Shown here piece by piece: positions 46,368 to 55,625 of a DNA stretch of 64,000 nucleotides; the first letter of the stretch is position 1, and every line of letters begins with the position of its first letter. A program made the translations under genes and the position numbers. Source of the DNA: CAILZL01 sp963791615 (GTDB lineage: Bacteria > Pseudomonadota > Gammaproteobacteria > Steroidobacterales > Steroidobacteraceae); assembly GCA_963791615.1 (NCBI GenBank), contig CAWBTE010000005.1, positions 248,001 to 312,000 of the forward strand. The letters run 5' to 3'. A model generated the notes under the pieces. It did no database searches, had not been told where the DNA came from, and saw nothing but the letters and a program-made list of their open reading frames with translations.

Positions 46368-46543
46368 GCAGCCTGTCGGGCTTAGGAATGATCTACTGCG
46401 GCGGTGGGAAATGGGTCCATTTTTCCGATCCCCATGTCGATAAATTTGGGTCAAATAGCTACGGCTATTCTCCTCAAACGATCGAAAAACTGTCCTCAAT
46501 TTCTCACTCGCCTCGCTACGATCACCTAAGCCCGACAGGCTGC
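46368..46543. mobile_element. 176-bp MITE-like long palindrome
   Basis: Perfect 19-bp ends (GCAGCCTGTCGGGCTTAGG at 46368-46386; complement at 46525-46543) bound a unit in which nearly all internal sequence also pairs imperfectly. GATC-bounded inner arms of about 42 bases match roughly, and a central AATAGCTACGGCTATT is itself palindromic. No transposase is encoded. It fits a non-autonomous inverted-repeat element. It lies 27 bases upstream of the M13 gene. Confidence 0.65.
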
Positions 46544-46917
46544 TAGGCATCTGAACTTAACAAAACCCGCTGGCTTCGCACATTAAAAACCGGCAATGGA
46601 CGGTTCCAGATCAATTTTCTGCGTCAGAGATCGCCGCCTTTGTGCGAATTCGCGTCCCGGGCACAGGACCAACTGTGGCCTAACTCACAATTCCAGCATT
46701 AGCTGGCACGAACCCGTTACTTCCTGACAACCCTGACAAAACTTTAATAACACATGCATTTACAAGCACTTACAAAACCATACTGACCTTCGGACCTGTT
46801 CAAATAACCCCAAGTTGAAGCAGGGCAACACAATTGTCACTTGTATTACAGCTTAAGCAGTCATATATTGCATTGCACCAAGTAACTGCAAAGGCAGTCT
46901 TGGTTAGTTTGAAACTT
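46544..46917. other. 374-bp AT-rich spacer upstream of the small-peptide gene
   Basis: No gene is supported. Short direct repeats (CTGACAACCCTGACAA near 46723; TTTACAAGCACTTACAA near 46761) and an AT-rich stretch suggest regulatory sequence for the peptide gene at 46931. Confidence 0.35.
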
Positions 46918-46930
46918 GGAGGTACTTGTC

Positions 46931-47005
46931 ATGATCGTTGTAGCAGTAGTGTTTCTGGTTGGTGTCGTCCTGTTCCTGTCTTTGCAGGCCGGTTCGGAAG
47001 GCTAA
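46931..47005 (+). CDS. 24-residue single-helix membrane peptide
   Basis: An ideal Shine-Dalgarno GGAGG (46918-46922) is 8 bases before ATG 46931. The frame encodes MIVVAVVFLVGVVLFLSLQA and GSEG, then TAA. It is one uninterrupted hydrophobic helix with a short polar tail, typical of bacterial small membrane proteins. It is not coupled to a neighbouring gene and has its own leader. Function unknown. The combination of ideal ribosome site, clean helix and proper stop makes it more than chance, though length limits certainty. Confidence 0.55.
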   Translation: MIVVAVVFLVGVVLFLSLQAGSEG

Positions 47006-47054
47006 TCCAGCTGGAGAAAGTTGCCCCTTTTAGTAGGGGCGGTTGGTAAACAAG

Positions 47055-47104
47055 CCAACAGCCGACAGAGCGCCCACTCGGGAATAAGCGCCGACGGCTG
47101 TTGG
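47055..47104. terminator. bidirectional hairpin between small peptide and opt genes
   Basis: CCAACAGCCG (47055-47064) is exactly complementary to CGGCTGTTGG (47095-47104). It lies between two convergent genes. A smaller hairpin GCCCCT...AGGGGC is at about 47023-47040. T-runs are weak, so efficiency is uncertain. Confidence 0.55.
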
Positions 47105-47110
47105 ACTAAC

Positions 47111-49366
47111 TCAGGATCTCACCCGCTCCCGCCCTGCCCACAGCAGGATCAGCCACAGGATCGCGAACGGAATCAGCGCCAGGGCATCTGCCCACGGGCC
47201 TGAATAAAACGGATTACTCGCCTGCGCCCAAGCCGCCAGTCTGGTATCAGTGTCTTCGAACACACCCGCCATCAGGGCAATGACAATTCCCGCAATCGCG
47301 CCCCCGGCTATATACCCCGAGGCCATCAATACCCCTGCACTCCGATCGGCATTGGCCGCAATGGTAGCTGCGTCTTCACCACGCTGCTCAGCCGCCGCCG
47401 TGCGTCCCCGATCCGTCCACCAGCGCAGCACACCGCCCAGCAGCATGGGCACGGTGGTGACCAGCGGCAGATACACCCCAACGGCAAAATTCAACGAATT
47501 GACGCCGCACATTTCCACGGCCAGCGCCAGCATCACGCCCAGCAGCATCAGGCCCCAAGGCAGTTCCTGATCCAGCACGCCACGAATGATGTACGACATC
47601 AAGGTGGCCTTGGGCGCATCGAACTTGCGTACCTGCGTGCCATCGGGACGTGTGTCGTAGCGGCCATTGATGCCGGGGTCCACCAGCCACACCGCCTGAC
47701 CCTGATCGTTGATCAGATACTTGCCCGCCGGTGCGCCCTGATCGTCGCGCTTGTGCCAGACGAAGTAGCTGGCCTGATCGCTACGCGCCTGCGGGCCTTG
47801 CAGGCTTTCGCGCTTCTCACCCAGTTCAGTCACGGAGGTTTGCAGTCCCGTCGGCGCCACCTGCGCAATGGGCACATACACCGTGGCCGTGTCATTCAAC
47901 TTGAGCAGCACCGGTCCGAGAATCAGCACCGACATCAGACTGCCGATGATGATGGCGTACTGCTGCAATCGCGGCGTCGCCCCCACCAGAAAGCCGGTTT
48001 TCAGATCCTGCGAAGTGGTGCCGCCATTGGAAGCCGCCACACACACGATGCCACCAATGGACAACGCTGATACATAGTGATCGGCGCCGGTCCAGCCCAG
48101 CGCCAGAAACACCAGACAGGTCAGTAACAGCGTAGCGATGGTCATGCCGGAAATGGGATTGGAAGTCGAACCAATTTCACCCGTAAGCCGCGACGACACC
48201 GTGACAAACAGGAAACCGAACACCAGCAGCAGAACTGCGCCGAATACATTCATGTTCAGAGACGGCGCAGCCACAATCCACACCAACAACACCAGCGCGC
48301 CGATCAGTACGAACCTCAAGGAGAGATCCTGCTCGGTGCGTGGCAATGCCCCAGCCACCGCCGCGCCCGGAATGCGGCTGGCCAGCCCACGCTGCAAACT
48401 GCCGACAATCAGCGGCAGCGAACGCAGCAAGCTGATCAAGCCCGCCGCCGCTACCGCGCCTGCTCCTATATATAGAACATAGGCGCTGCGAATATCGTCG
48501 GCACTCATCTCGGCAATCGGAATCGTGCCCGGCGCAATCACCCCCGGCATGGACTCACCCAGCCATTTGATCATCGGAATCAGCATCAGATACGCCAGCA
48601 CGCCGCCAGCACACATCACACCGGCAATACGCAGCCCGATGATGTAACCCACACCCAGCAATTCCGGCGAGGCTTCCACACCCACCGAGCCGCCGTTGAG
48701 CGGCGCACCGAAGATTTTCTCGGGGACATCTTTCCACAGCTTGAACGCCGACATCAGCGTCTTGTAAACCAGCCCGATGCCAAAGCCGGTGAAAATGGTG
48801 CTGGCGCTCAAGCCCTGCAACAGCCCACGAGCTTCTTCCGCTTTGGCTTCCGGCGAGGCGGCGGCGCGTGATTCAACCGAGGCGCCGGCTTTCAGGACTT
48901 CCGCACAGGCCGTGCCTTCGGGATATTTCAGCTTGCCGTGCTCGCGCACGATCAGCGCGCGACGCAACGGAATCATCATCAGGATGCCCAGCAGCGCGCC
49001 GGTGGCGGCTACCAGCATTACCCGCATCAGCTCCAGATCAAAGCCGAGAATCAGGATGGCCGGCATGGTGACCCCGACACCGAAGGCAATGGATTCACCG
49101 GCCGAACCCGCCGTCTGCGCAATGTTGTTTTCCAGAATACTGGCATCGCGGCCGCCCATGCGTTTGACCAGTTTGAACAAAGTGAGCGAAATCACCGCCA
49201 CCGGAATGGAAGCACTGACGGTCAACCCGACTTTCAACACCAGATACAGGGAGGATGCGCCGAAGATCATGCCCAGCACTGCGCCCACCAGCAGCGCACG
49301 CACGGTGAACTCTGGAATGTGTGTATCAGCCGCAATATAGGGAGCAAAACGTGCAGGTTCGGTCAT
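47111..49366 (-). CDS. OPT-family oligopeptide transporter
   Basis: The start is the ATG at 49364-49366 (MTEPARFAPYIAADTHIPEF). The 751-residue protein has about 14-16 membrane segments. ALLVGAVLGMIFGASSLYLV and the SIPVAVISLTLFKLVKRMGG region at the N-terminus and GIVCVAASNGGTTSQDLKTG in the middle are characteristic of the prokaryotic OPT family. A soluble loop of about 90 residues (LNDTATVYVPIAQVAPTGLQ onward) is inserted before the last helices. OPT members move small peptides or metal chelates with protons. Substrate unknown. Confidence 0.92.
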   Translation of the reverse strand: MTEPARFAPYIAADTHIPEFTVRALLVGAVLGMIFGASSLYLVLKVGLTVSASIPVAVISLTLFKLVKRMGGRDASILENNIAQTAGSAGESIAFGVGVTMPAILILGFDLELMRVMLVAATGALLGILMMIPLRRALIVREHGKLKYPEGTACAEVLKAGASVESRAAASPEAKAEEARGLLQGLSASTIFTGFGIGLVYKTLMSAFKLWKDVPEKIFGAPLNGGSVGVEASPELLGVGYIIGLRIAGVMCAGGVLAYLMLIPMIKWLGESMPGVIAPGTIPIAEMSADDIRSAYVLYIGAGAVAAAGLISLLRSLPLIVGSLQRGLASRIPGAAVAGALPRTEQDLSLRFVLIGALVLLVWIVAAPSLNMNVFGAVLLLVFGFLFVTVSSRLTGEIGSTSNPISGMTIATLLLTCLVFLALGWTGADHYVSALSIGGIVCVAASNGGTTSQDLKTGFLVGATPRLQQYAIIIGSLMSVLILGPVLLKLNDTATVYVPIAQVAPTGLQTSVTELGEKRESLQGPQARSDQASYFVWHKRDDQGAPAGKYLINDQGQAVWLVDPGINGRYDTRPDGTQVRKFDAPKATLMSYIIRGVLDQELPWGLMLLGVMLALAVEMCGVNSLNFAVGVYLPLVTTVPMLLGGVLRWWTDRGRTAAAEQRGEDAATIAANADRSAGVLMASGYIAGGAIAGIVIALMAGVFEDTDTRLAAWAQASNPFYSGPWADALALIPFAILWLILLWAGRERVRS

Positions 49367-49428
49367 GACTTGATCCCGTGATGCTGAAAGAATTGTTCTT
49401 GCGCGACGTTGTTGCCACACTATCTGTC

Positions 49429-49797
49429 ATGAATCATTCAAAGTTCAAGGGCGGCAGTGGTCTGGTCTACTCCACTGATATGGGCCGTCTGTGCCCGGGC
49501 TGCGGCAAACCCGTCACTGCCTGCATCTGCAAACAGCAGAAGCCCGCGACCAGGGGAGATGGCATCGTGCGAGTCAGCCGCGAAACCAAGGGTCGCGGCG
49601 GCAAGAGCGTCAATGTGATCAATGGTCTGGCGCTGGCTCCGGCAGAACTGGACAAGTTGTGCACCCAACTGAAAAAACGCTGCGGCACCGGCGGCACCAC
49701 CAAGGATGGCAGCATTGAAATACAGGGCGAGCATCGTGACACGCTGGTCGCTGAGCTCACCAAGCTGGGTTACACGGTGAAGAAGGCGGGCGGTTAA
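49429..49797 (+). CDS. yciH: translation initiation factor SUI1/YciH family
   Basis: The start is taken at ATG 49429 (MNHSKFKGGSGLVYSTDMGR), giving 122 residues. A zinc-finger-like CPGCGKPVTACIC at the N-terminus is followed by the SUI1/eIF1 fold: VRVSRETKGRGGKSVNVING, the loop CGTGGTTKDGSIEIQGEHRD and LTKLGYTVKKAGG. YciH contributes to start-site discrimination on the small subunit. The next gene's GTG start follows its stop directly. Confidence 0.93.
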   Translation: MNHSKFKGGSGLVYSTDMGRLCPGCGKPVTACICKQQKPATRGDGIVRVSRETKGRGGKSVNVINGLALAPAELDKLCTQLKKRCGTGGTTKDGSIEIQGEHRDTLVAELTKLGYTVKKAGG

Positions 49798-50487
49798 GTG
49801 CCTGCACAACGCATCAACAAGTTCATCAGCGAAACCGGCGTCTGTTCACGCCGCGAAGCCGACCAGTGGATCGAGGCCGGGCGCATCACTATCAATGGCA
49901 ACATCGCTACGCTGGGCAGCAAGGTCGAGCCAGGCGACGAGGTGTGCATTGACGGCCAACCCATCGGCGCGAAAAAAACACATGTCTATATCGCGCTGAA
50001 CAAACCCGTGGGCATCACCTGCACCAGCGAGCCGCATATCAAGGGCAATATCGTTGACTTCATCGGCTATCCGGAACGCATCTTTCCGATTGGCCGTCTG
50101 GATAAAGACTCCGAAGGGTTGATCCTGCTCACCAATCACGGCGACATCGTCAACGAGATCCTGCGGGTGGAGAACGCCCATGAAAAGGAATACCTCGTGA
50201 CAGTCGATCGCCCGGTTACGGAGGCCTTCCTCAAGGGTTTGGCCAGTGGCGTACGCATCCTCGACACACTCACCAAACCCTGCAAGGTCACCCGCATCCG
50301 TGACAACTGTTTCCGGATCATTCTGACCCAGGGCCTGAACCGGCAGATTCGCCGCATGTGCGCCGCCTTCGACTACAAAGTGCGTCGCTTGCAACGCGTG
50401 CGCATCATGCATATCGAGCTGGGGGCACTGAAAATCGGCCAGTGGCGCGCGCTGAATGCCAGAGAAATCAGCCTTCTGCGGCCTTAG
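49798..50487 (+). CDS. rluF: RluF-like 23S rRNA pseudouridine synthase
   Basis: The 229-residue product starts with GTG immediately after the yciH stop. It has an N-terminal S4 RNA-binding domain (RINKFISETGVCSRREADQW), then the RsuA/RluF catalytic core: FPIGRLDKDSEGLILLTNHG with the nucleophilic aspartate in RLDKDS, and RQIRRMCAAFDYKVRRLQRV, a signature shared with RluF. E. coli RluF makes pseudouridine 2604 in 23S rRNA. Slightly shorter than E. coli RluF (290), because the C-terminal tail is missing. Coupling with yciH gives a translation-related pair. Confidence 0.9.
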   Translation: MPAQRINKFISETGVCSRREADQWIEAGRITINGNIATLGSKVEPGDEVCIDGQPIGAKKTHVYIALNKPVGITCTSEPHIKGNIVDFIGYPERIFPIGRLDKDSEGLILLTNHGDIVNEILRVENAHEKEYLVTVDRPVTEAFLKGLASGVRILDTLTKPCKVTRIRDNCFRIILTQGLNRQIRRMCAAFDYKVRRLQRVRIMHIELGALKIGQWRALNAREISLLRP

Positions 50488-50631
50488 TGTCTGGTAACCG
50501 CCCCTTCAGTGGACAGATACCGCCGCCCCCGGTACGGTAGCGGCCCCCAATGGGGTGGAACTCCGAGACAGATTCAATCTCGCGAGTGGCCTGCCCGATT
50601 TTTCCGGATTCCATAAAAGTTGATGCTGAAC

Positions 50632-51243
50632 ATGAACAAGCACGTCCTGAAATCCCTGCTGCTCCCGGTCACGCTGGCAAGCGCCTTGCTGCTGGCCGCG
50701 TGCAGCTCCACCCCCAAGCCGGCCGAGTGTGACGATAACAAGGGCGCTTACCTGCAGGCGCAGGACGCCAGCTTGCTGAAGGTGCCGGCCGGCCTGGAAA
50801 CACCCGATCGTCGTACTGCACTGCTGATTCCCGCCAGCAACGGCAAGGCCATTGACAACAACACCTGCCTGCAGCAATCGCCGAGCTACTTCGGCACGGC
50901 GGGCCGCATCGCCGCCGCACCGGGAGAAGTGGTGGCTGACTGGGCGCAAGCCTGGGCGGATCGCAATGTGGATGGCGTCATGAGCATGTACTCCAGCAAG
51001 TTCACCACCGACGCGCCGGCAGGCAGCGCCGCGTGGCTGGAACAGCGCCGCACCGAAATCAGCAGCGCGCCGCTGCCCAATCCACGCGTGACCAATCTGC
51101 GGATCACACAGGTGAGCAACGACGAGCGCCTGACCACGTTCACGCAGCAGTTCGGCGCAACCCGCGTCAGCAAGGAACTCAAGCTGATCCGTGATGCCGG
51201 TGTGTGGAAAATTGCCAGCGAACGCGTCGTCACTGCGAAATAA
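50632..51243 (+). CDS. lipoprotein with NTF2-like C-terminal domain
   Basis: Two ATGs (50623, 50632) could start it; the later gives MNKHVLKSLLLPVTLASALL with lipobox LLAACSS. The 203-residue product then has a linker (PSYFGTAGRIAAAPGEVVAD) and a compact domain: WAQAWADRNVDGVMSMYSSK, WLEQRRTEISSAPLPNPRV and LKLIRDAGVWKIASERVV. That pattern of curved sheet and helices is the NTF2/SnoaL-type fold found in periplasmic L,D-transpeptidase partners. The ligand is unknown. It precedes glgP by 14 bases. Confidence 0.7.
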   Translation: MNKHVLKSLLLPVTLASALLLAACSSTPKPAECDDNKGAYLQAQDASLLKVPAGLETPDRRTALLIPASNGKAIDNNTCLQQSPSYFGTAGRIAAAPGEVVADWAQAWADRNVDGVMSMYSSKFTTDAPAGSAAWLEQRRTEISSAPLPNPRVTNLRITQVSNDERLTTFTQQFGATRVSKELKLIRDAGVWKIASERVVTAK

Positions 51244-51257
51244 GCAGTCCATCAAGC

Positions 51258-53735
51258 ATGAGTGAACTGCCCGTCAATGCGATCGCCCCCGGGGTGCGCC
51301 TGTATCGCGGCCATGTGCGCGAGGCCATCGTTGATCGTCTGCAACGCCGCCTCGGCCGCGATGCCGCCACCGCCACCCGCCATGACATCTACGATGCGCT
51401 GGTACTGGCGGTACGCGAAGAACTCACCGACCAATGGCTGGCTACCTGGCGACGCGCCAATGCCGCTCACGTCAAACGTGTGTGCTACCTGTCGATGGAG
51501 TTTCTGCTGGGCCGCAGCCTGGTCAATGCGCTGTCAGCACTGCCACCCATGGTCTTGACTGAAACGCGCGCAGCCTTGCGCGACATGGGCCACGACCTTG
51601 ATACCATCGCCGGTGAAGAAGAAGACCCCGGTCTGGGCAATGGTGGCCTGGGTCGTCTGGCCGCCTGTTTTCTGGATTCACTGGCGACGCTGGGTTATGC
51701 CGCCACCGGTTATGGCATTCGCTATGACTACGGCATCTTTGAACAGCAGATCGGTGCGGATGGCGCACAGCGTGAATTGGCCAGCTCCTGGCTGAAGTAT
51801 CAGAACTTCTGGGAGAGTGGTCGCGGCGGTGTACGTTATCGCGTGCGCTTTGGCGGACACTGCCAGTCGGAACGCGACCAACAAGGCAATCTGCTTTGTC
51901 ACTGGGTTGATACCCAGGATGTGTGGGCCGTGGGTTACGACATGCTGATTCCGGGCAACAACAGTCCGGCCGTCAATCATCTGCGTCTGTGGTCTGGCCG
52001 GGCGATGATCCCGTTCAAGGTTGAACACTTCAATGCCGGCAACTATGCAGCCGCCGTGGCTGACCAGATTGAAGCCAAGAACCTGTCGCGCGTGTTATAT
52101 CCCGATGACACCACGCCGCAGGGCAAGGAACTGCGCTTCAAGCAGCAATACTTCTTTGTCAGCGCCTCGTTGCAGGATCTGCTGCAACATCATCTCGACA
52201 ATGGCCGCAGCCTGCACGAACTCGCCGACGCCATCGCCATTCAATTGAATGACACCCATCCAGCGTTGACCATTCTGGAACTGATGATGCTGCTGATGGA
52301 TGAACATGGCCTGCAATGGGATGAGGCCTGGCGCATCACCCGTCGCACCTGCGCCTACACCAATCACACGCTGCTGCCCGAAGCGCTGGAAACCTGGTCG
52401 GTCTCGTTGTTTGAACGCCTGCTGCCCCGGCATTTGCAGATCCTGTACCAGATCAATCGTGATTTTCTCGAGCAGATCAGCCAACACTACCCGCAGGACA
52501 TGGAGCGCCGTCGGCGCATGTCACTGATTGAAGAAAATGGTGATCGCCGCATTCGCATGGCCTATCTGTGCGTGGTGGGCAGTCACAAGGTCAACGGCGT
52601 CGCCAAGCTGCATTCGCAGCTGATGCGCGAAACCATTTTCCGTGACTTCGCTGCGCTGTGGCCGGATCGCTTCACCAACGTCACCAATGGCATCACGGTG
52701 CGCCGCTGGCTGAAGCAGGCCAATCCCGGTTTGTCACAACTCATTACCGAACATCTGGGCAGCGCCTGGGAAAACGATCTGGAAGAACTGGAGCGCCTGA
52801 AGTGGGCAGTGGATGACGCCGCGTTCCGCCAGCGGTTTCGCTACATCAAACTGGCCAACAAGCAACGCCTGGCAGTGACCATCAAGCAACTGATCAATGT
52901 TGAAGTGGATGTGCATTCCATGTTCGATGTGCAGGTCAAGCGCATTCACGAGTACAAGCGGCAGCTGCTGACGCTGCTGCATGTGGTGGTGCGCTATCAA
53001 CGCATTCTGGCCAACCCTGAACAGCTCGTGGTGCCACGCACTGTCATCATTGCCGGCAAGGCCGCGCCCGGCTACGTGATGGCCAAGGCCATCATCAAGC
53101 TGATCAACCAGGTGGCGCATACCATCAATAACGATGCGCGCATCGGCACCAGACTGAAGTTATGTTTCCTGCCCGACTACGATGTGTCGCTGGCACAGGA
53201 AATCATGCCGGCCGCCGATCTGTCCGAACAGATTTCCACTGCGGGCATGGAAGCCTCCGGCACCGGCAACATGAAGCTGTCGCTCAATGGCGCGCTGACG
53301 GTGGGCACACTGGATGGCGCGAACATCGAAATCAAGGACGCGGTGGGTGATGACAACATATTCATCTTCGGCATGACGGCGGCGGAAGCGACGGCGCGAC
53401 GTGCGCAGGGTTATTCACCGACCGCATTCGTGAATGATTGCCCGGAACTCAAGCAGGCACTGGCGCTGCTGGAATCGGGGCATTTCACGCCTGACAATGT
53501 ATCCGACGCCAAAAGCGTGGTGGATCGACTGCTCAGCGATGGCGAACACTTTCTGGTGCTGGCTGATTTCAAATCCTATCTGGCAGCACAGGCGCGCGTC
53601 GATGCACTGTATGTCGATCAGGATACGTGGAGCCGCAAGGCGTTACTGAACACCTTGAGCATGGGCATGTTCTCCAGTGACCGGAGCATTCGCGATTATG
53701 CGGAACGCATCTGGAACATCCAGCCTGTGTTGTAG
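51258..53735 (+). CDS. glgP: glycogen/alpha-glucan phosphorylase
   Basis: GlgP releases glucose-1-phosphate from glycogen and needs pyridoxal phosphate. The start is ATG 51258 (MSELPVNAIAPGVRLYRGHV), giving 825 residues, close to E. coli GlgP (815). Motifs: YLSMEFLLGRSLVNAL, GLGNGGLGRLAACFLDSLAT, GYDMLIPG, KVNGVAKLHSQL and the PLP-lysine region EASGTGNMKLSLNGALTVGT. The enzyme appears complete. No other glycogen gene lies in the window. The upstream lipoprotein gene ends 14 bases before its start. Confidence 0.97.
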   Translation: MSELPVNAIAPGVRLYRGHVREAIVDRLQRRLGRDAATATRHDIYDALVLAVREELTDQWLATWRRANAAHVKRVCYLSMEFLLGRSLVNALSALPPMVLTETRAALRDMGHDLDTIAGEEEDPGLGNGGLGRLAACFLDSLATLGYAATGYGIRYDYGIFEQQIGADGAQRELASSWLKYQNFWESGRGGVRYRVRFGGHCQSERDQQGNLLCHWVDTQDVWAVGYDMLIPGNNSPAVNHLRLWSGRAMIPFKVEHFNAGNYAAAVADQIEAKNLSRVLYPDDTTPQGKELRFKQQYFFVSASLQDLLQHHLDNGRSLHELADAIAIQLNDTHPALTILELMMLLMDEHGLQWDEAWRITRRTCAYTNHTLLPEALETWSVSLFERLLPRHLQILYQINRDFLEQISQHYPQDMERRRRMSLIEENGDRRIRMAYLCVVGSHKVNGVAKLHSQLMRETIFRDFAALWPDRFTNVTNGITVRRWLKQANPGLSQLITEHLGSAWENDLEELERLKWAVDDAAFRQRFRYIKLANKQRLAVTIKQLINVEVDVHSMFDVQVKRIHEYKRQLLTLLHVVVRYQRILANPEQLVVPRTVIIAGKAAPGYVMAKAIIKLINQVAHTINNDARIGTRLKLCFLPDYDVSLAQEIMPAADLSEQISTAGMEASGTGNMKLSLNGALTVGTLDGANIEIKDAVGDDNIFIFGMTAAEATARRAQGYSPTAFVNDCPELKQALALLESGHFTPDNVSDAKSVVDRLLSDGEHFLVLADFKSYLAAQARVDALYVDQDTWSRKALLNTLSMGMFSSDRSIRDYAERIWNIQPVL

Positions 53736-53746
53736 CCTGGGTTGTA

Positions 53747-54814
53747 ATGAGCCATAGCACCGACCCCGTACTCGATACACTGTTCCTGCCGTTTCAGGAA
53801 GCACAGCTGCAATGGCCCGCAGGCACAGTATTGTTTCTGCGTGCCCGTTTGGGCGCGGTGGCACAGCCCTACCGTGAACAACTGCTGTGTGAGCAAAGCT
53901 TCAAGCCCGATGCGGATGCACTGACTGCGGCGGGCTTTACCCTGCAGTCCAGTGATGCTAACTCACAACACCCACTGACGCTGGTGTTGCCGCCGCGTCA
54001 ACGCGATGAAGCCCGCGCACTACTGGCGCGTGCCATCACGCTGACGCAACCCGGTGGCCGCGTGGTGGCCAGCCTCAGCAACAACGAAGGCGCACGCTCG
54101 GGCGAAGCCGATCTGGAAAAGCTGGCCGGCCCGGTGACCAGCCTCAGCAAACACAAATGTCGCGTGTTCTGGGTAACAGTGGACGCGGCACAGATCAACC
54201 AGTCATTGCTTGCAGAATGGCTGCAACTGGATGCGCCACGCACCATCAGCGATGTGCGCTTTATCAGTCGCCCCGGCGTGTTTGCATGGGATCGAATTGA
54301 TCCCGCCTCGGCGCTGCTGGCAAAACATCTACCCAAAGAACTGAAAGGCCGCGCCGCTGATCTCGGCTCAGGCTTTGGGTATTTATCAGTCGAGTTGCTC
54401 AACCGCTGCCCCGGCATCACGGCGCTGGATCTGTATGAAGCCGAAGCACGCGCACTGGAGCTGGCGAAGCAGAATCTCGCCAGCTTCAAGACTCCGATTC
54501 ACTATCACTGGCACGATGTCACCAGAGGGCTGCTCGGCGCTTATGACGTCATCATCAGTAATCCGCCCTTCCACACGCAAAGCCGCGCAGATCGTCCCGA
54601 CATCGGCAAACGCTTTATCAGCGCGGCCGCCGAGGCGTTCAATCCCGGCGGTTGTCTGTGGCTGGTGGCCAATCGTCATCTGCCGTATGAAGAAGTGCTG
54701 ACCAGCAGCTTTGGCCATACCCGCATCGTCGCACAACAGGATGGCTTCAAGATCGTGCTCGCCACCAAAGCTGCCGCCAGCAACGAACGTGCGCCGCGCA
54801 AGCCACGCAAATGA
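53747..54814 (+). CDS. rsmC: RsmC/RlmG-like rRNA guanine-N2 methyltransferase
   Basis: The 355-residue protein has an N-terminal degenerate methyltransferase-like domain and a C-terminal SAM-dependent domain with AADLGSGFGYLSVELLNR (motif I) and the catalytic DVIISNPPFHTQSRADRPDI (motif IV, NPPF). The length and two-domain layout match RsmC, which methylates G1207 of 16S rRNA, or RlmG. These two are hard to tell apart by eye. The C-terminus is rich in basic residues (RAPRKPRK). It starts 11 bases after the glgP stop and is followed 7 bases later by the pseudouridine synthase gene. Confidence 0.88.
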   Translation: MSHSTDPVLDTLFLPFQEAQLQWPAGTVLFLRARLGAVAQPYREQLLCEQSFKPDADALTAAGFTLQSSDANSQHPLTLVLPPRQRDEARALLARAITLTQPGGRVVASLSNNEGARSGEADLEKLAGPVTSLSKHKCRVFWVTVDAAQINQSLLAEWLQLDAPRTISDVRFISRPGVFAWDRIDPASALLAKHLPKELKGRAADLGSGFGYLSVELLNRCPGITALDLYEAEARALELAKQNLASFKTPIHYHWHDVTRGLLGAYDVIISNPPFHTQSRADRPDIGKRFISAAAEAFNPGGCLWLVANRHLPYEEVLTSSFGHTRIVAQQDGFKIVLATKAAASNERAPRKPRK

Positions 54815-54821
54815 AATCCAG

Positions 54822-55625
54822 ATGAAATTACTGAAACTGATTGCCAATCTCGGTTACGGCAGCCGCAAGGAAGTCACCGCGATGTTTCGCGCCGGCCGCA
54901 TTACCGATGCCAGTGGCGAAGTGCTGTACGCAGATGATCAGGTGGAACACGATCAGGTGCGTGTTGATGATGAACCACTGGATCCGCCAGCAGGCATGCT
55001 CATCATGCTGCACAAACCCCTCGGCTACACCTGTTCCACCAAGGATCATGGCGAACTGATTTACGAGCTGCTGCCGCCACGCTTTCGACTGCGCTCGCCA
55101 GTCGTGTCCAGCATCGGCCGGCTCGACAAAGACACCAGCGGTTTGTTGTTGATGACCGATGACGGCGTGCTGCTGCATCGCATCAGCTCCCCCAAACACA
55201 AACTCGCCAAAGTGTACGAAGTGACGTTGGCGCGTGATCTGCATGGTGACGAAGTCACTCTGTTCGCCAGCGGCAAGATGATGTTGGAGTCAGAAAAAGA
55301 ACCGCTCGCCCCCGCCAAACTGGAAGTGATGGATGCGCGTCATGCACGCCTGACCTTGATGGAAGGCCGCTATCACCAGGCAAGACGCATGTTCGCCGCC
55401 ACCGGCAATCATGTCGAAGCCCTGCATCGTTCGCAGGTCGGCGGCTTGACGCTGGGGGATTTGATGGTGGCGGAGTGGAAGATTTTGAGTGAGCAGGAAC
55501 GGCAGCAGCTGTTCAACATCAACAGCGATCCAGCCCGGTGTAGACAAAGATCCGGATTTAGCGATCCTGAACTCGCGAGTGCCAATACTCTGGCCGACGC
55601 GAATGGTGTGCAACCGCAAAAATGA
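54822..55625 (+). CDS. rsuA: RsuA-type 16S rRNA pseudouridine synthase
   Basis: The start is ATG 54822 (MKLLKLIANLGYGSRKEVTA), an S4-like N-terminus. The catalytic block SSIGRLDKDTSGLLLMTDDG contains the conserved RLDKDT aspartate, and EGRYHQARRMFAATGNHVEA is the end motif of the RsuA family. RsuA modifies U516 of 16S rRNA. The 267-residue product is longer than E. coli RsuA (231): about 30 residues after QQLFNIN are unlike the family and overlap the opposite-strand toxin gene. The natural stop may have been lost. Confidence 0.88.
   Translation: MKLLKLIANLGYGSRKEVTAMFRAGRITDASGEVLYADDQVEHDQVRVDDEPLDPPAGMLIMLHKPLGYTCSTKDHGELIYELLPPRFRLRSPVVSSIGRLDKDTSGLLLMTDDGVLLHRISSPKHKLAKVYEVTLARDLHGDEVTLFASGKMMLESEKEPLAPAKLEVMDARHARLTLMEGRYHQARRMFAATGNHVEALHRSQVGGLTLGDLMVAEWKILSEQERQQLFNINSDPARCRQRSGFSDPELASANTLADANGVQPQK

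Noticed and set aside
46338..46550. 70-codon reading frame as a gene
   Set aside because: It coincides with the MITE-like palindrome, which is open on both strands because of its symmetry.
46834..47049. 71-codon open frame over the small-peptide locus
   Set aside because: It has no ribosome-binding site and no recognisable sequence; the 24-codon frame in another register has an ideal start signal.
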